This document shows positions 25,039-37,400 of a stretch of DNA of 64,000 nt, in pieces. Both the position numbers and the translations under genes were made by a program. A model generated the notes under the pieces. It searched no databases and was not told the DNA's origin. It was given only the letters and a program-made list of their open reading frames with translations. Numbering within the stretch: position 1 is the stretch's first letter; each line of letters starts with the position of its first letter. The DNA is from Sipunculus nudus (taxonomy: Eukaryota; Annelida; Sipuncula; Golfingiida; Sipunculidae), in the NCBI GenBank assembly GCA_026874595.1, contig CM049309.1, forward strand, positions 97,240,723 to 97,304,722. Direction: 5' to 3'.

Positions 25039-26111
25039 ACAATAATTGCAGATTGGTCCCTGCCTATTTTGAGGCCTTTCTACCTTTTTATTCTCAGAAC
25101 AATACTCTTTACTGGTTCGGGGTTGACTCCCCTTTTTGTCACTGCCATTTACATTTCTTGGTTTAATAAAACCCACTTCTCTAGGTCTAACAAATTTGTG
25201 TTTATGAGTTACGAGTCAAATTTTGCCGCTTGTTGTGAAGATGTTACTTCCTTCTCATCAAAATATGTCTTAATATCATCTCCAACACATTTCTTAAATT
25301 CTTCAACTAATATCAAGTGCTTAAATTTTTTACAATTTGCATTCACTCCTTTTGAGTTGCACCATTTCTCAAAAAGCACCTCTTTATCATGAGCTAATTC
25401 AACATGTGTCTGACCCCAATGTTTTCTCAAGTTTTGAAACTTCTGTCTGTAAGCTTCTGGTACTAGTCATACGCATGAAGTACAGCAGATTTCAGGATAT
25501 TATAATTTGAACAATCCTCTTTAGACAATGCTGTATTTACCTCTTGAGCTTTTCCCGTAAGTACACTCGGTATCAAAATAGACCACAACGCAACTGGCCA
25601 CTCAATATTTGGCTACTTTTTCAAAATGTTGGAAGAATTTATCTACCTCTTTTTCATTGAATGCAGCAACTAATTTGATGTACCTGTTAGGGTCTAAAAC
25701 TCGACCACTGGCAGATTTTTCTTTTTATCCCCAGAGTTTGCTAATTTTAATTTCAATTCTAATTCCTTCATTTCTCTAGCTTCTCTTATTTCTAATTCTC
25801 TCTCTTTCAATTTTATTTCTCCGTCTTATCTCCACCTAGATTCTTAAAATTCTAATTCTTTTTATTTCAGTTGATACTCAAATTGTTTAAAGTCAGTTCC
25901 TTCAGGTGGCTCAAGTGGATATAAATCCAAAACTGAAGGGTCAAGTATATCATTATCAACAAACAATCCACAATATTTCTTTTCAGTTCTGCTTTTCTCA
26001 TAGATTGTTTTCCTTCTATCTCTAGTTTTCCACAAGTTCCAATAAATCAACCTTTTTCATTTTGTCTAAGACCTTAGTGGTAGGATTCTCTATGAATTTG
26101 TCAATATCCAT
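25036..26111 (-). pseudogene. gag: Ty3/gypsy gag (matrix/capsid part), decayed
   Basis: On the - strand, gag appears to begin with ATG at 26111 (first residues MDIDKFIEN). It meets stop codons within about 30 codons and continues in shifting frames. The clearest capsid segment is at 25209-25430, where a VEEFKKCVGDDIKTYFDE stretch resembles the C-terminal capsid region of gypsy-type Gag proteins. The segment ends at 25036 inside the first half of a CCHC zinc knuckle, where a B-family element is inserted; the second half resumes at 22693. Several frameshifts and stops show it is dead. In an intact element Gag would form the virus-like particle. Confidence 0.7.
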
Positions 26112-26389
26112 TTTGACAGACAATATTCAAAGACCTTATTAATATAACCCTACACAGTGGAATACTATTCTCATATCCCACTTAATACATGACATTGACA
26201 CTATACAGTGAGTCTTTCATATTTCCAAAAATTATAGTAAACCCATACACAGAATAATACAATTCTGATAATGTCAGATATGACTGACCTGACCCCAAAT
26301 CATACCCCTAAAAAATGACCCAAAGAGAAAAGCAAAAAGACGAGATGCATTAATATGTTACATGTAACTAAATTTTCATCCGGGTTCCA

Positions 26390-27060
26390 CACCCAACCAA
26401 CTGAATTGAAGAAAGACTGGTTAAATGATAATATTTATAATAAAAAAAATCATTATATACAATATATACAAGAATACAAAATGTTTTTGTTCACATTAAA
26501 GTCTTTTCAGGTGAGACACCCATATTAATATACCGGTAAACAGAATACTTAACACAAAGTGAAGTAGGTGTGTCTCCAGATCAATAAATCACAGTGTGAG
26601 TAAGTGTGAGTAAGAATGTGAGTGCAAGTACAGCCCCTGGGGCTGCCTAGGAGCCGTTCATGGTAAAAATCCATCCTCAAATGAAGTGAAGTTCAAATGT
26701 CCAAAACCAAGCCTGGTGAGCACCACAACAGTTCAAATAATAAATGCAGTCCATACGGGATCGGGCATGTGTTATTTTTATAGCTGTATGCTACATGACG
26801 TCATACCGTTCACAAAAGAAACAAGTTCCAATTAATAAAAAGAGTCCACTGTTTGTCTGTTGTCTTCTGTGGTGTTACGCTTCAATGCTCTCTGTTCGAT
26901 TGTCCCCCTGTGTTCTCTGGTGTCCTCACTACCGGTTAATTACCTGTAGGATCCCTGCCTTCATCAACATAACCACAAAACCACATAACACTATAAACTA
27001 CATTCCAAAAGTAATAATGTTTCTTATAATATATCAATGCCACAAAATATAATCAATGTA
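26390..27060 (-). repeat. Possible 5' LTR/leader of the gypsy element
   Basis: This lies just upstream of gag on the same strand. It holds a perfect CRE palindrome TGACGTCA (26796-26803) and, downstream on the - strand, a TATAAAA box (about 26773-26786), an arrangement expected of an LTR promoter. I could not find the matching 3' LTR or a convincing primer binding site, so this could also be ordinary intronic DNA. 26112-26389 shows nothing beyond AT-rich leader-like sequence. Confidence 0.3.
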
Positions 27061-27517
27061 AAATATACTTTATAAGTATTTTTTATATTGTGTTTTGATT
27101 AAATGATCTTTTTCTGCATGGATACTACTGTTATATATAATTTTCACCACTTAAGGTATAAATCAGACGTTAAAAGTAGAAGAATATAATTCTTAATTAT
27201 TAGTATAATTTTTCTAATATACCTCAAATTCTGAGGAAGCTGGTTATTTTGATACCCATTTTACCATACTTCTTCAGTATTTATTCAATTAAAATTCATT
27301 TTGTTTGAAAACCTAAAGAGTTAGGACTTAGAAGTTTCTGCAGTATTTGTGTTCCCTTGGAAAATGTCTAGGTCCTATCTTGTAGCACAATAAGCCTCAA
27401 AGTATATAAACATATAACTTACATATAACTGACATATACAGAGCTCCTTCATGTGCATGCTACCTTAAATCTCCCATACAAGTCACATATAGCTGAAATA
27501 TACAGAATATACAGAAA

Positions 27518-27862
27518 TCTTTACAAAATATCAAGAGGAAACACAGGACCTCTTTACAAAATATTAAGAGAAAACAGAGGAGGACCTCTACAAATTATCA
27601 AGAGAAAACACAGGACCTCTTTACAAATTATTAAGAGAAAACACAGGATCTCTTAACAAAATATCAAGAGAAAACTCAGGACCTCTTTACAAAATATCAA
27701 GAGAAAACACTGGGCCCCTTCATAAAATATCAAGAGAAAAAAACAGGACCTCTTTACAAAAGATCAAGAGGAAACACAGGACCTCTTTACTAAATAATAA
27801 GAAAACACAGGACCTCTTTACAAAATATCAAGAGAAAACATGAGACATCTTTACAAAATTAG
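27518..27862. repeat. 33-bp minisatellite
   Basis: About 11 imperfect copies of a unit containing ACAAAATATCAAGAG and ACACAGGACCTCTTT. It ends about 65 bp before the FN3 exon at 27928. Confidence 0.9.
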
Positions 27863-27927
27863 GAAGAAAAGACTGCTTTTACCATTTGGATTTACTTAAT
27901 TATTTTTGTTTCTTTTGCTATATGCAG

Positions 27928-28089
27928 ACCCGGCACAACCTCTGAATGCTAAGTATTCATCCTATCAAATGACAGGGAGCTTGACAATAGAATGGGACAA
28001 ACCAGGATGCAAAAATTATGGCTATACAGAGAACTATTACATCACATACTGTCTGGTCAGTGAATGCAATGAAATACCACAAACCAAAA
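27928..28089 (+). CDS. Receptor exon: N-terminal half of an FN3 domain
   Basis: This internal exon has 54 codons' worth of sequence and phase 1 at both ends. It follows a pyrimidine-rich tract ending in TATGCAG and is followed by the donor GTAAGT. The translation carries the FN3 A-C strand signature: a proline-rich start (DPAQP), SLTIEWDKP with the conserved Trp near residue 23, then a YYITYC strand. Cysteines occur in the CKNYGY, YCLV and SEC segments, a pattern seen in extracellular FN3 domains of cytokine receptors, receptor kinases and receptor phosphatases. The frame continues exactly into the next exon at 28541. A 33-bp minisatellite ends about 65 bp upstream. The protein family beyond 'FN3 membrane receptor' is not resolved, and upstream exons were not found in the window. 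Confidence 0.85.
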
Positions 28090-28540
28090 GTAAGTAACCC
28101 ATACTCTTCTCTTATTTCAAGGAAAATATATATTGAGTAAACTGGTCCACAGACATTTTCACTTAGCTAATTGTTACATGTCTGATGATGTATGGCAGAG
28201 GTCATGTAAACATTCATTATTTTGTACATAAATATATTTGAGCCTGGAATATACAGTTGTATCTAGTAAGCAGCAGAAGGTCACATATAATTACACTCAA
28301 AATCTAAAAAAATAACCAATTTCATTGTGCCATTTTATCTCAACACTTAGTTGCCAATCAAAACTTCTAGAATGTAAACAAGCAGGACATGACAGGAAAA
28401 TATGTTGATACTCAAAAGTTCTAAAATTTTAAACATTTGAATGCTAGATGATACATATGGTCAAAATCAAAACATGTATTACCATATATAATGATAATCA
28501 TGTTTCACAGTACCCCATTGTTCACTTCTAAATGTTACAG

Positions 28541-28690
28541 GGAAGCTAAAGATTCCTGGACATCTCAACAAATACACAATTAGCTCCCTGGAAGTGTCAA
28601 AGTGGTATGAAGTAACCATGTACGCAGAGTCTCCATTTGGCAAAAGATCAAAAGAGGTCCACTTTGGACCTATTAAAGTTGTCCACAAAG
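28541..28690 (+). CDS. Receptor exon: C-terminal half of the same FN3 domain
   Basis: This exon is 150 nt, phase 1 to phase 1, with acceptor TGTTACAG after a pyrimidine-rich stretch and donor GTAAGC. It completes the FN3 fold: KYTISSLEVSKWYEVTMYAES carries the conserved E-F strand Y..S.L and the F-strand Y.V.MYA pattern, followed by a G-strand-like end. An alternative in-frame acceptor at 28510 would add 10 residues; I prefer 28541 because its upstream tract is richer in pyrimidines. The exon ends with one base of a codon, which matches the phase of the transmembrane exon at 49087. The following intron is about 20.4 kb and begins with a 63-bp minisatellite. Confidence 0.85.
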
Positions 28691-28764
28691 GTAAGCATTT
28701 ATCTATTCTTCATAAAAAAGGCAAACTACAGTATTTGGAAAAAATGTCACTTTTTCCACGAGAA

Positions 28765-29770
28765 TGAGTTCTCAAGGGCTTATATCTGTACCATTTCTAA
28801 CCTAATCCCTGTCTCACCTTGAGGTACAAACTCTCAAAGAGCACATACCTGTATCATTGCTGACCCCTGACTCACTTGAGTATCAGCTCTCAAAGAGCAC
28901 ATACCTGTACCATTGCTGATGTAATACCCTGGCTCACTTGAGGTACAAGCTCTCAAAGAGCTCATACCTGCACCAAGGCTAACCTAATGCCCTGTCTCAC
29001 CTGAGGTACAAGCTCTAAAAAAAAACATAGCTGTATCATTGCTGACTTAAGGCCCTGTCTCACCTGAGGTACAAGCTCTCAAAGAGCGCATACCTGTATC
29101 ATTGGTGACCCAATGCCCTGTCTCACTTGAGGTACAACCTCTCAAAGAGCACATACCTGCACCAATGCTGACCTAATGCCCTGTCTCACCTGAGGTACAA
29201 GCTCTCAAAGAACACATAGCTGTATCATTGCTGACCTTATGCCCTTTCTCACCTGAGGTACTAGCTCTCAAAGAGCACATACCTGTATCATTGGTGACTT
29301 AATGCCCTGGCTCACTTGAGGTACAACCTCTCAAAGAGCACATACCTGCACCAATGCTGACCTAATGCCCTGTCTCACTTGAGGTACAACCTCTCAAAGA
29401 GCACATACCTGCACCAATGCTGACCTAATGCCCTGTCTCACCTGAGGTACAAGCTCTCAAAGAACACATAGCTGTTTCATTGCTGACCTAATGCCCTGTC
29501 TCACCTGAGGTACAAGCTCTCAAAGAGCACATACCTGTATCATTGGTGACTTAATACCCTGGCTCACTTGAGGTACAACCTCTCAAAGAGCACATACCTG
29601 CACCAATGCTGACCTAATGCCTTGTCTCACCTGAGGAACAACCTCTCAAAAAGCACATACCTGCACCAGTGCTGACCTAATGCCTTGTCTCACCGGAGGT
29701 ACAACCTCTCAAAGAGCACATACCTGCACCAATGCTGACCTAATGCCTTGTCTCAGTGGAGGTACAAGGA
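28765..29770. repeat. 63-bp minisatellite
   Basis: About 15-16 copies of a unit containing TGAGGTACAAGCTCTCAAAG, GCACATACCTGTATCATTG and CTAATGCCCTGTCTCAC. It begins about 75 bp after the exon at 28541-28690. Confidence 0.95.
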
Positions 29771-30209
29771 CCTACAGCTGTGACTAGTCACAGGACAAAG
29801 GTTTTTTGTAGGGATTGGCTCTGATATTTTGGAATAATAAAAGTTGTGATTGTATAATATGAGTAGTTTTACATGATATTTAAGATTTTAGTATAAGACA
29901 TTTGCATGATCTCATAAGACTTTAGTATAAGCCAAATGCATGATTTCATAAGATTAGTATAAGACATGTATGTTTTCTGAAACACCATGACCATTTGAGA
30001 AAGAGTATATTTTTACCCCTCATATTTTAGGATTTCCAATGGGCGGAGCCATATATCTGTTTTTGCACCTTTATAAACAAAGCCATTCTAGGTGTAATGC
30101 TGGTTCTGAAATGTGAAAATGAAAGGTAATTTGGCCTTGCATCTAAAAAAATCCATATTTATTTTTATTCACAGAAAATACATTTTGAACACAAAAGAAA
30201 CAGAAACAG
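29771..30209. other. Intron sequence with a short tandem motif
   Basis: Three loose copies of a roughly 36-bp motif with TAGTATAAG and GCATGAT occur at about 29880-29965. Nothing else was seen. Confidence 0.5.
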
Positions 30210-31485
30210 CCTTCTTGAGTTCGTTTGGACGCGATAACTCAAAAAAAATATTTTACGGATCTTTACCAAACTTGACATGTGCATAGATATGGGTGAGAGG
30301 ACGAAGCCAATTTAAAATGGGGTTATGACCTTTACTAGGAGAGCGACTTGACCTTGAATAGGCCCATTTTGGGGGAAAATCACACAAATTCTTAAATATC
30401 TCAGGAAATCTTGCATGGATTGATCCAAAAATCAACTTGACCAAAGATGTTAGATAGTGTTGTCATGTATGGGAAACTGGTGGCGCCACCAGTTATCCTT
30501 TTCTTGTTTTCATTTAATACCCCCATCATTGCCACTTAACAGTACTGTGAGCATCATAAGTAAAAAAACTGATGGACAGATTTCTTTCATATTATGCATA
30601 TACATAGACATGGGTTATGAGATGATATATATTTAAATTGGGGCCATGACCTTTCCAATGAGAGTGACCTTGACCTTGAATATTGCCATATATGGTGAAA
30701 ATCACACTAAATCATAAATATCTCAATAAGGGATGCATGCATTTCCAAAAATCATATTGAGCAAAGATCTTGGATAGCTTTGTCTTTTGCAGAAGACAGG
30801 TGGCGCTGCCTTCTGTCTTTCTCTTGTTTTTTTCCCTTTTAATACCCCATCATTGCCACTTGACAGTACTGTGAGCATTATAAGTCTAAACTAAACTTAT
30901 TGACAGATTGGGCTAAAATTGTGCATGTACATTGATCTTAGATACCTCCATCTTGTATTCAAGACTGGTGGCACCATTTGCAATCTTTTGCCATGGCGTC
31001 CATCTCTACATGTGTTTTGGATGAAAATTGCTCATATCTCCAGAGGGGTCCAAGGTATTGCTCTGAAATTTGGCATGTGCATCCATCTTTGAAAGTTTTC
31101 TCATAAAACAGACAGGTGGCGCCATCTACCTTTCTTTTTTTACCTCAGCTGACTGTAAGTCAACTGAGGTATAGGAATGGCGCTTTGTCCGTCTGCCGTC
31201 CGACCGTCCGTTAGCAGAGCACAATTCCTAACTGCTGGTCCTAGAAACTTCTAAGTGAACATCCAAGGAGGTCAATAAAAAATCTCCTTGGATATCTGAA
31301 ATTAGGTCACTGTGACCTATATCTGCCGAGCTATGGGGCTTGAAAGTACCCCCCAGAATAATCAAAAATATAATACAAAACCTCCAATATCTTGATAATT
31401 AATGCATGGATTGTCATGAATCTTGCCTTGAATATTGACCATGACTAGTTTTGTCAGTTCCCGAAAAGTCGTGGCGCCACCTTAA

Positions 31486-34400
31486 TTTTTAGCGAACCTG
31501 TGAGCTTATGCGATGGTGTGGCGTCGTCCGGCATCCGTCATCCGTCGTCTGTACGTTAACCCAAACTATCTTGAAAACGGCAAGAGGTAGCATCACGAAA
31601 TTTTATGCAAAAAATTAGTCATCTAAAAAACTATATCAGATTTTGCTTATTTTTTTGGCTAACTGCATTTTCTTAGATTTTATAGGGAAAAAGCTAAAAA
31701 AGCTTAAAAAATCTTCTTCTCCAAAACTGTTCAGCCAAATTGTCCAATATTTCACAGAAATGATTCCTTGAATAATCTTTCTCAAGTTTGTTCGAATGGT
31801 TTAAGTTAGGTGATTTTTGGCCGAGTTACAGGAAGTTGACCTTAGTCATCTGTCCATAAAAGCATACTAAAATTACAATCTCAGAAAAGGCTGGAGCTAT
31901 CATCACCAAATTTTATGCCAATGTTGTTCACATGAGACATATCTGAAATTGAGGTATTGGTGGCGCCACCTGCATCGACCTTTTTTTTGTACGGGGGTCA
32001 ACAGTGCCCGTATCATATTGACGGCTACAAAAAACTTCTTCTCTGAAACCATTTGGCCAAATAGTTTAATATCGCACAGAAATGATCCTAGGTTAGTGCT
32101 TTCTGAAATTTGTTCAAATGGTCTAAGTTCATGGATTTTTGGCTGAGTTATGGGAAGCTGAATTTAGTCATATGCTGTAACAGCCCATTTTATCTCAGTG
32201 GCTACAAAGATCTTCTTCTCAAAAACCACTGGGCCAAATTCTTAAATCTCCCACATTAATTATCCTTAGATGTTGATAATTCAAGTTTGTTCAAATGGTT
32301 TTGTTTCAGTGATTTTTGGCTGAGTTATGGGAAGCTTAACTTAGCCATTTTGCTGTATTTTCCCATATGAGTTATAAACCTTTTAAATTTTTTTTGACTG
32401 ACCCTACTGAGGCCAATTTGTTTAATATTTTACAAGAATAATCCCCTGAATAATTCTTATAATAATTGTCTTTTATGGTTCCAAAGAATGAATTTTGGCT
32501 GAATTATAAAGGTTCAATTGAGTCATTTTACCATATATGTTAGCTGTGTGAAGCAGATACACAGATACATCTAGATACATCTAGACTGGCACCAGTTTAT
32601 CAGCATTTATTACATCATGCTTCTAGACATTTAGATTTCAGGTTATCTATGGTCCATATTGACAAGAATGTTTTTTAAAAGCTTTTAAAAAATGTAGATT
32701 TATGATTTTTAGATATTCCTCATGCCAGCAATGTTTACAATCACAGCTATACAGCTCTCTGTGGGTATATAAAGACAGCCGTACATGGATTTTAAATAAT
32801 TGGTATCCATAGTCAAATTAATTCAAGATTTTGCCATCAGTGAGATGTATCTGTATTACAATTTTGCATTCAATATGCATCTGTATTAATTGTATCCCCA
32901 GACAAAGTCGGGGGATACTATGTTTTCATACCGGTCCCGCGGCCCCTGCCGCCGCCGCCGCCGCCGCATATAAATCTTGTTGGCGCGATAACCCAAAAAA
33001 TATTTCATAGAACTTTACCAAACTTGGTATATGTATAGATATGGGTAAGAGGACGACGCCTATTTAAAATGAGGTCATGACCTTTACTAGGAGAGTGTCC
33101 TTGACCTTGAATAGGTCCAATTTTGTGGAAAATCACACAAATTCTTTAATATCTCAAGAAATCTTGCATGGATTTATCCTAAAATCAAGTTGATGGAAGA
33201 TCATGGATAGGGTTGTCATGTTCCAGAAACTGGTGGCGCCACCTATTATTCTTTACTTGTTTTCATGCCGTTTAATACCCCCAAAATTGCCACCTTACAG
33301 TACTGTGAGCATTATAAGTCAAAAACTAATGGATAGATTTCTTTAATATTATGCATATACATAGGTATGGGTTATGGGATGATGTTTATTTAAATTGGGG
33401 TCATGACCTTTCCTATGATAGTGGCCTTGACCTTGAATATTGCCATATATGGTGAAAATCACACACCTCTTATGATATCTCCAGTGTTGATAGCCATATG
33501 GATTTCAAACTTGATTGTATATGTCCCATTGGAAAAGCAAGACCCAAATTGATTTTGGGGTCATGAGGTCAAAGGTCAAGGTCACAGGACGCATCTTTAA
33601 AAAGATGTGGATGCATTTTAAGCCAAACTTTCATCCCAGGTCTTCCCTCTTGAATATATAGCTCACTTGCCAATAGTGGATAATCCATATAAATTTTGGG
33701 GTCACAAGGTCAAAGGTCAAGGCCACAGGAGCTATCTGTCCAAAAATTAGTTTCTTGATGATAATTCCTTCTTTTATTGATGTATGGATTTCAAACTTGA
33801 CTTGTATTTGACCCATTGGAAAAGAAAGACCTGAATTGATTTTGGGGTCATGAGGTCAAAGGTCAAGGTCACAGGAAACCTCTGTTAAAAGGTTGTGGAT
33901 GCAATTTCAGCCAAAAAATTCATCTGAGATCTTTCATCTTGCACATATAGTTCACCTGCCAAGAGTGGAAGACCCCTATCAATTTTGAGGTCACAGGGTC
34001 AAAGGTGAAGGTCACAGGAGCCATCTGTCCAAAAATTAGTTTCTGGATGATAATTCCTGCTTTTATTGATGTATGGATTTCAAACTTGACTTGTATATGT
34101 CCCATTGGAAAGGCAAGACCTGAATTGATTTTGGGGTCATGAGGTCAAAGGTCAAGGTCACAGGACACATCTTTTAAAAGATGTGGATGCATTTTCAGCC
34201 AAACATTTCATCTCAGATCTTTCATCTTGCACATATAGTTCACCTGACAATAGTGGAAAACCCCTATCAATTTTGAGGTCACAAGGTCAAAGGTGAAGGT
34301 CACAGGAGCCATCTGTCAAAAAATTAGTTTCTGGATGATAATTCCTGCTTTTATTGATGTATGGATTTCAAACTTGACTTGTATATGTCCCATTGGAAAA

Positions 34401-37400
34401 GCAAGACCCAAATTGATTTTGGGGTCATGAGGTCAAAGGTCAAGGTCACAGGACGCATCTTTAAAAAGATGTGGATGCATTTTAAGCCAAACTTTCATCC
34501 CAGGTCTTCCCTCTTGAATATATAGCTCACTTGCCAATAGTGGATAATCCATATAAATTTTGGGGTCACAAGGTCAAAGGTCAAGGCCACAGGAGCTATC
34601 TGTCCAAAAATTAGTTTCTTGATGATAATTCCTTCTTTTATTGATGTATGGATTTCAAACTTGACTTGTATTTGACCCATTGGAAAAGAAAGACCTGAAT
34701 TGATTTTGGGGTCATGAGGTCAAAGGTCAAGGTCACAGGAAACCTCTGTTAAAAGGTTGTGGATGCAATTTCAGCCAAAAAATTCATCTGAGATCTTTCA
34801 TCTTGCACATATAGTTCACCTGCCAAGAGTGGAAGACCCCTATCAATTTTGAGGTCACAGGGTCAAAGGTGAAGGTCACAGGAGCCATCTGTCCAAAAAT
34901 TAGTTTCTGGATGATAATTCCTGCTTTTATTGATGTATGGATTTCAAACTTGACTTGTATATGTCCCATTGGAAAGGCAAGACCTGAATTGATTTTGGGG
35001 TCATGAGGTCAAAGGTCAAGGTCACAGGACACATCTTTTAAAAGATGTGGATGCATTTTCAGCCAAACATTTCATCTCAGATCTTTCATCTTGCACATAT
35101 AGTTCACCTGCCAATAGTGGAAAACCCCTATCAATTTTGAGGTCACAAGGTCAAAGGTGAAGGTCACAGGAGCCATCTGTCAAAAAATTAGTTTCTGGAT
35201 GATAATTCCTGCTTTTATTGATGTATGGATTTCAAACTTGACTTGTATATGTCCCATTGGAAAAGCAAGACCCAAATTGATTTTGGGGTCATGAGGTCAA
35301 AGGTCAAGGTCACAGGACGCATCTTTAAAAAGATGTGGATGCATTTTAAGCCAAACTTTCATCCCAGGTCTTCCCTCTTGAATATATAGCTCACTTGCCA
35401 ATAGTGGATAATCCATGTAAATTTTGGGGTCACAAGGTCAAAGGTGAAGGTCACAAGAGCCATCTGTCCAAAAATTAGTTTCTGGATGATAATTCCTGCT
35501 TTTATTGATGTATGGTTTTCAAACTTGACTTGTATATGTCCAATTGGAAAAGCAAGACCAAAATTGATTTTGGGGTCATGAGGTCAAAGGTCAAGGTCAC
35601 AGGACACATCTTTAAAAAGATGTGGATGCATTTTCAGCCAAACATTTCATCTCAGATCTTTCATCTTGCACATATAGTTCTCCTGCCAAGAGAGGAAGAA
35701 CACTTTCAATTTTGAGGTCACAAGGTCAAAGGTGAAGGTCAGAGGAGCCACCTGTAAAAAAAAAAATTAGTTTCTGGATGATAATTCCTGCTTTATTGAT
35801 GTATAGATTTCAAACTTGACTTGCGTATGTCCCATTGGGAAAAGCAAGACCCAAATTGATTTTGGGGTCATGAGGTCAAAGGTCAAGGTCACAGGACACA
35901 TCTTTAAAACAATCAAGGTCACAGGACCAACATCTTCAACAAGATTGTGGATTGTTAGATGGAAGAAACAATAAATATGCCAAGTGTCAGTATATGCTGC
36001 CAAAATTGGGGGTCTGTTCTTAAAGGAGGGGGGCCTACTATGTCTGGGGATACTCTGGCACCTGCGGTGCCAAGAAATGTCTAGTTTTTAGTGAACCTGT
36101 AAACTAATGCAATGGTGTGGCGGTGTTTGTCTTCTGTACGTTTACCCATACTATTTTGAAAATGATTGGAGCTAGCATCATGAAATTTAATGCAAAAAAT
36201 TAGCCATCTGAAAATTTTCTTAAATTGTATAGAGAAAAAGCTAAAAACACCTTTAAAAATCTTCTCCTCCGAAACACTCAAGCCAAATTGTTCAATATTT
36301 CACAGAAATAATCTTTTATACCATCTCCCTCAATTTTGTTCAGGAAGTTGAACTTAGTCATCTGTCCAAAAAAGCATACTATAATGACAGTCTCAGAAAC
36401 AGCCAGAGCTATCATCACCAAATTTTTTGCCAGTGTTGGTCACATGAGTCATATATGAAATTCAGTTATTGGTGGCACCACCTGAATTGACCTATTTTTC
36501 CACGGGGGTCATTGGTCATCTGTACATTAATCCATAATTTCTCAGGAATAGCAGGAGCTACCATTCCCAGATTTTATGCAATAATCTGTCACATATCAAA
36601 TTTTGTGGGATTCAGCTTATTTTTTTGCTATCTGCATTTACTTAGATTTTATAAGGAAAAGGCTGACAATATAAAAGTCGTCTTCTTGTAGACGGTCCAG
36701 CCAAATTGTTAAATATTTTACATAAATGATCCCAGAGGCAAGCCCTCTCAAGTTTGTTCAAATGGTTTGCATTTGATGAATTTTAGTGGAGTTACACAAA
36801 TTTGAACAGTCCTTCGGCCAAGTAAGCATACTTACATAGTACTCTCAGAAATGACAGAAGCTAGCATTACCAGGTATTGTGCAAATGTTGGTCACATGAC
36901 TCATATTTGAAGTTGTAGATTTAGTGGTGCCACCTACATTGACCTGTTTTTTATGGGCAAAAAACCTCCTAATTTTAGCCTCTTTTAGCTTAATGATGAA
37001 ACTGTCAAGTTGAATTGTTCAATTTTTCAAAAGAATTATCCTAGGACATGATTCTTTCAATAATATCAGAATATACTGAGTTTTTTTATTTTTGGTTGAC
37101 TTGTGAAAAGCTTAAGTTGGTCTTATGGCCATTATTATGTCTTTTTCAAACTGAGGACTGCAATAGTGTTCTTCTACAAAATTATTATTTCAATTATATC
37201 TTCTGTAACATTGCACAAAAATTATTCTTAGGTGGCCTTTGTTCAAGTTTACTAGAATGATTTTTGGTAGAACTGTTGGACCTGTAACAATGAAAGTACT
37301 GCATCTTTTATTATTCAAGATATTTTGATAAAAAGTTTATGAATATGTCGGCTTGAAAAAAAGAAATTTTAACCAAAGTCTTTCAGTATGTGTAAACAGA

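Noticed and set aside
26380-26410. A tRNA primer binding site near TGGAACCCGGATG on the - strand
   Set aside because: I could not match it to a tRNA 3' end with confidence.
28765-29770. Regular direct repeats that could suggest a CRISPR array
   Set aside because: Units are contiguous 63-bp tandem copies without unique spacers, in an animal intron.
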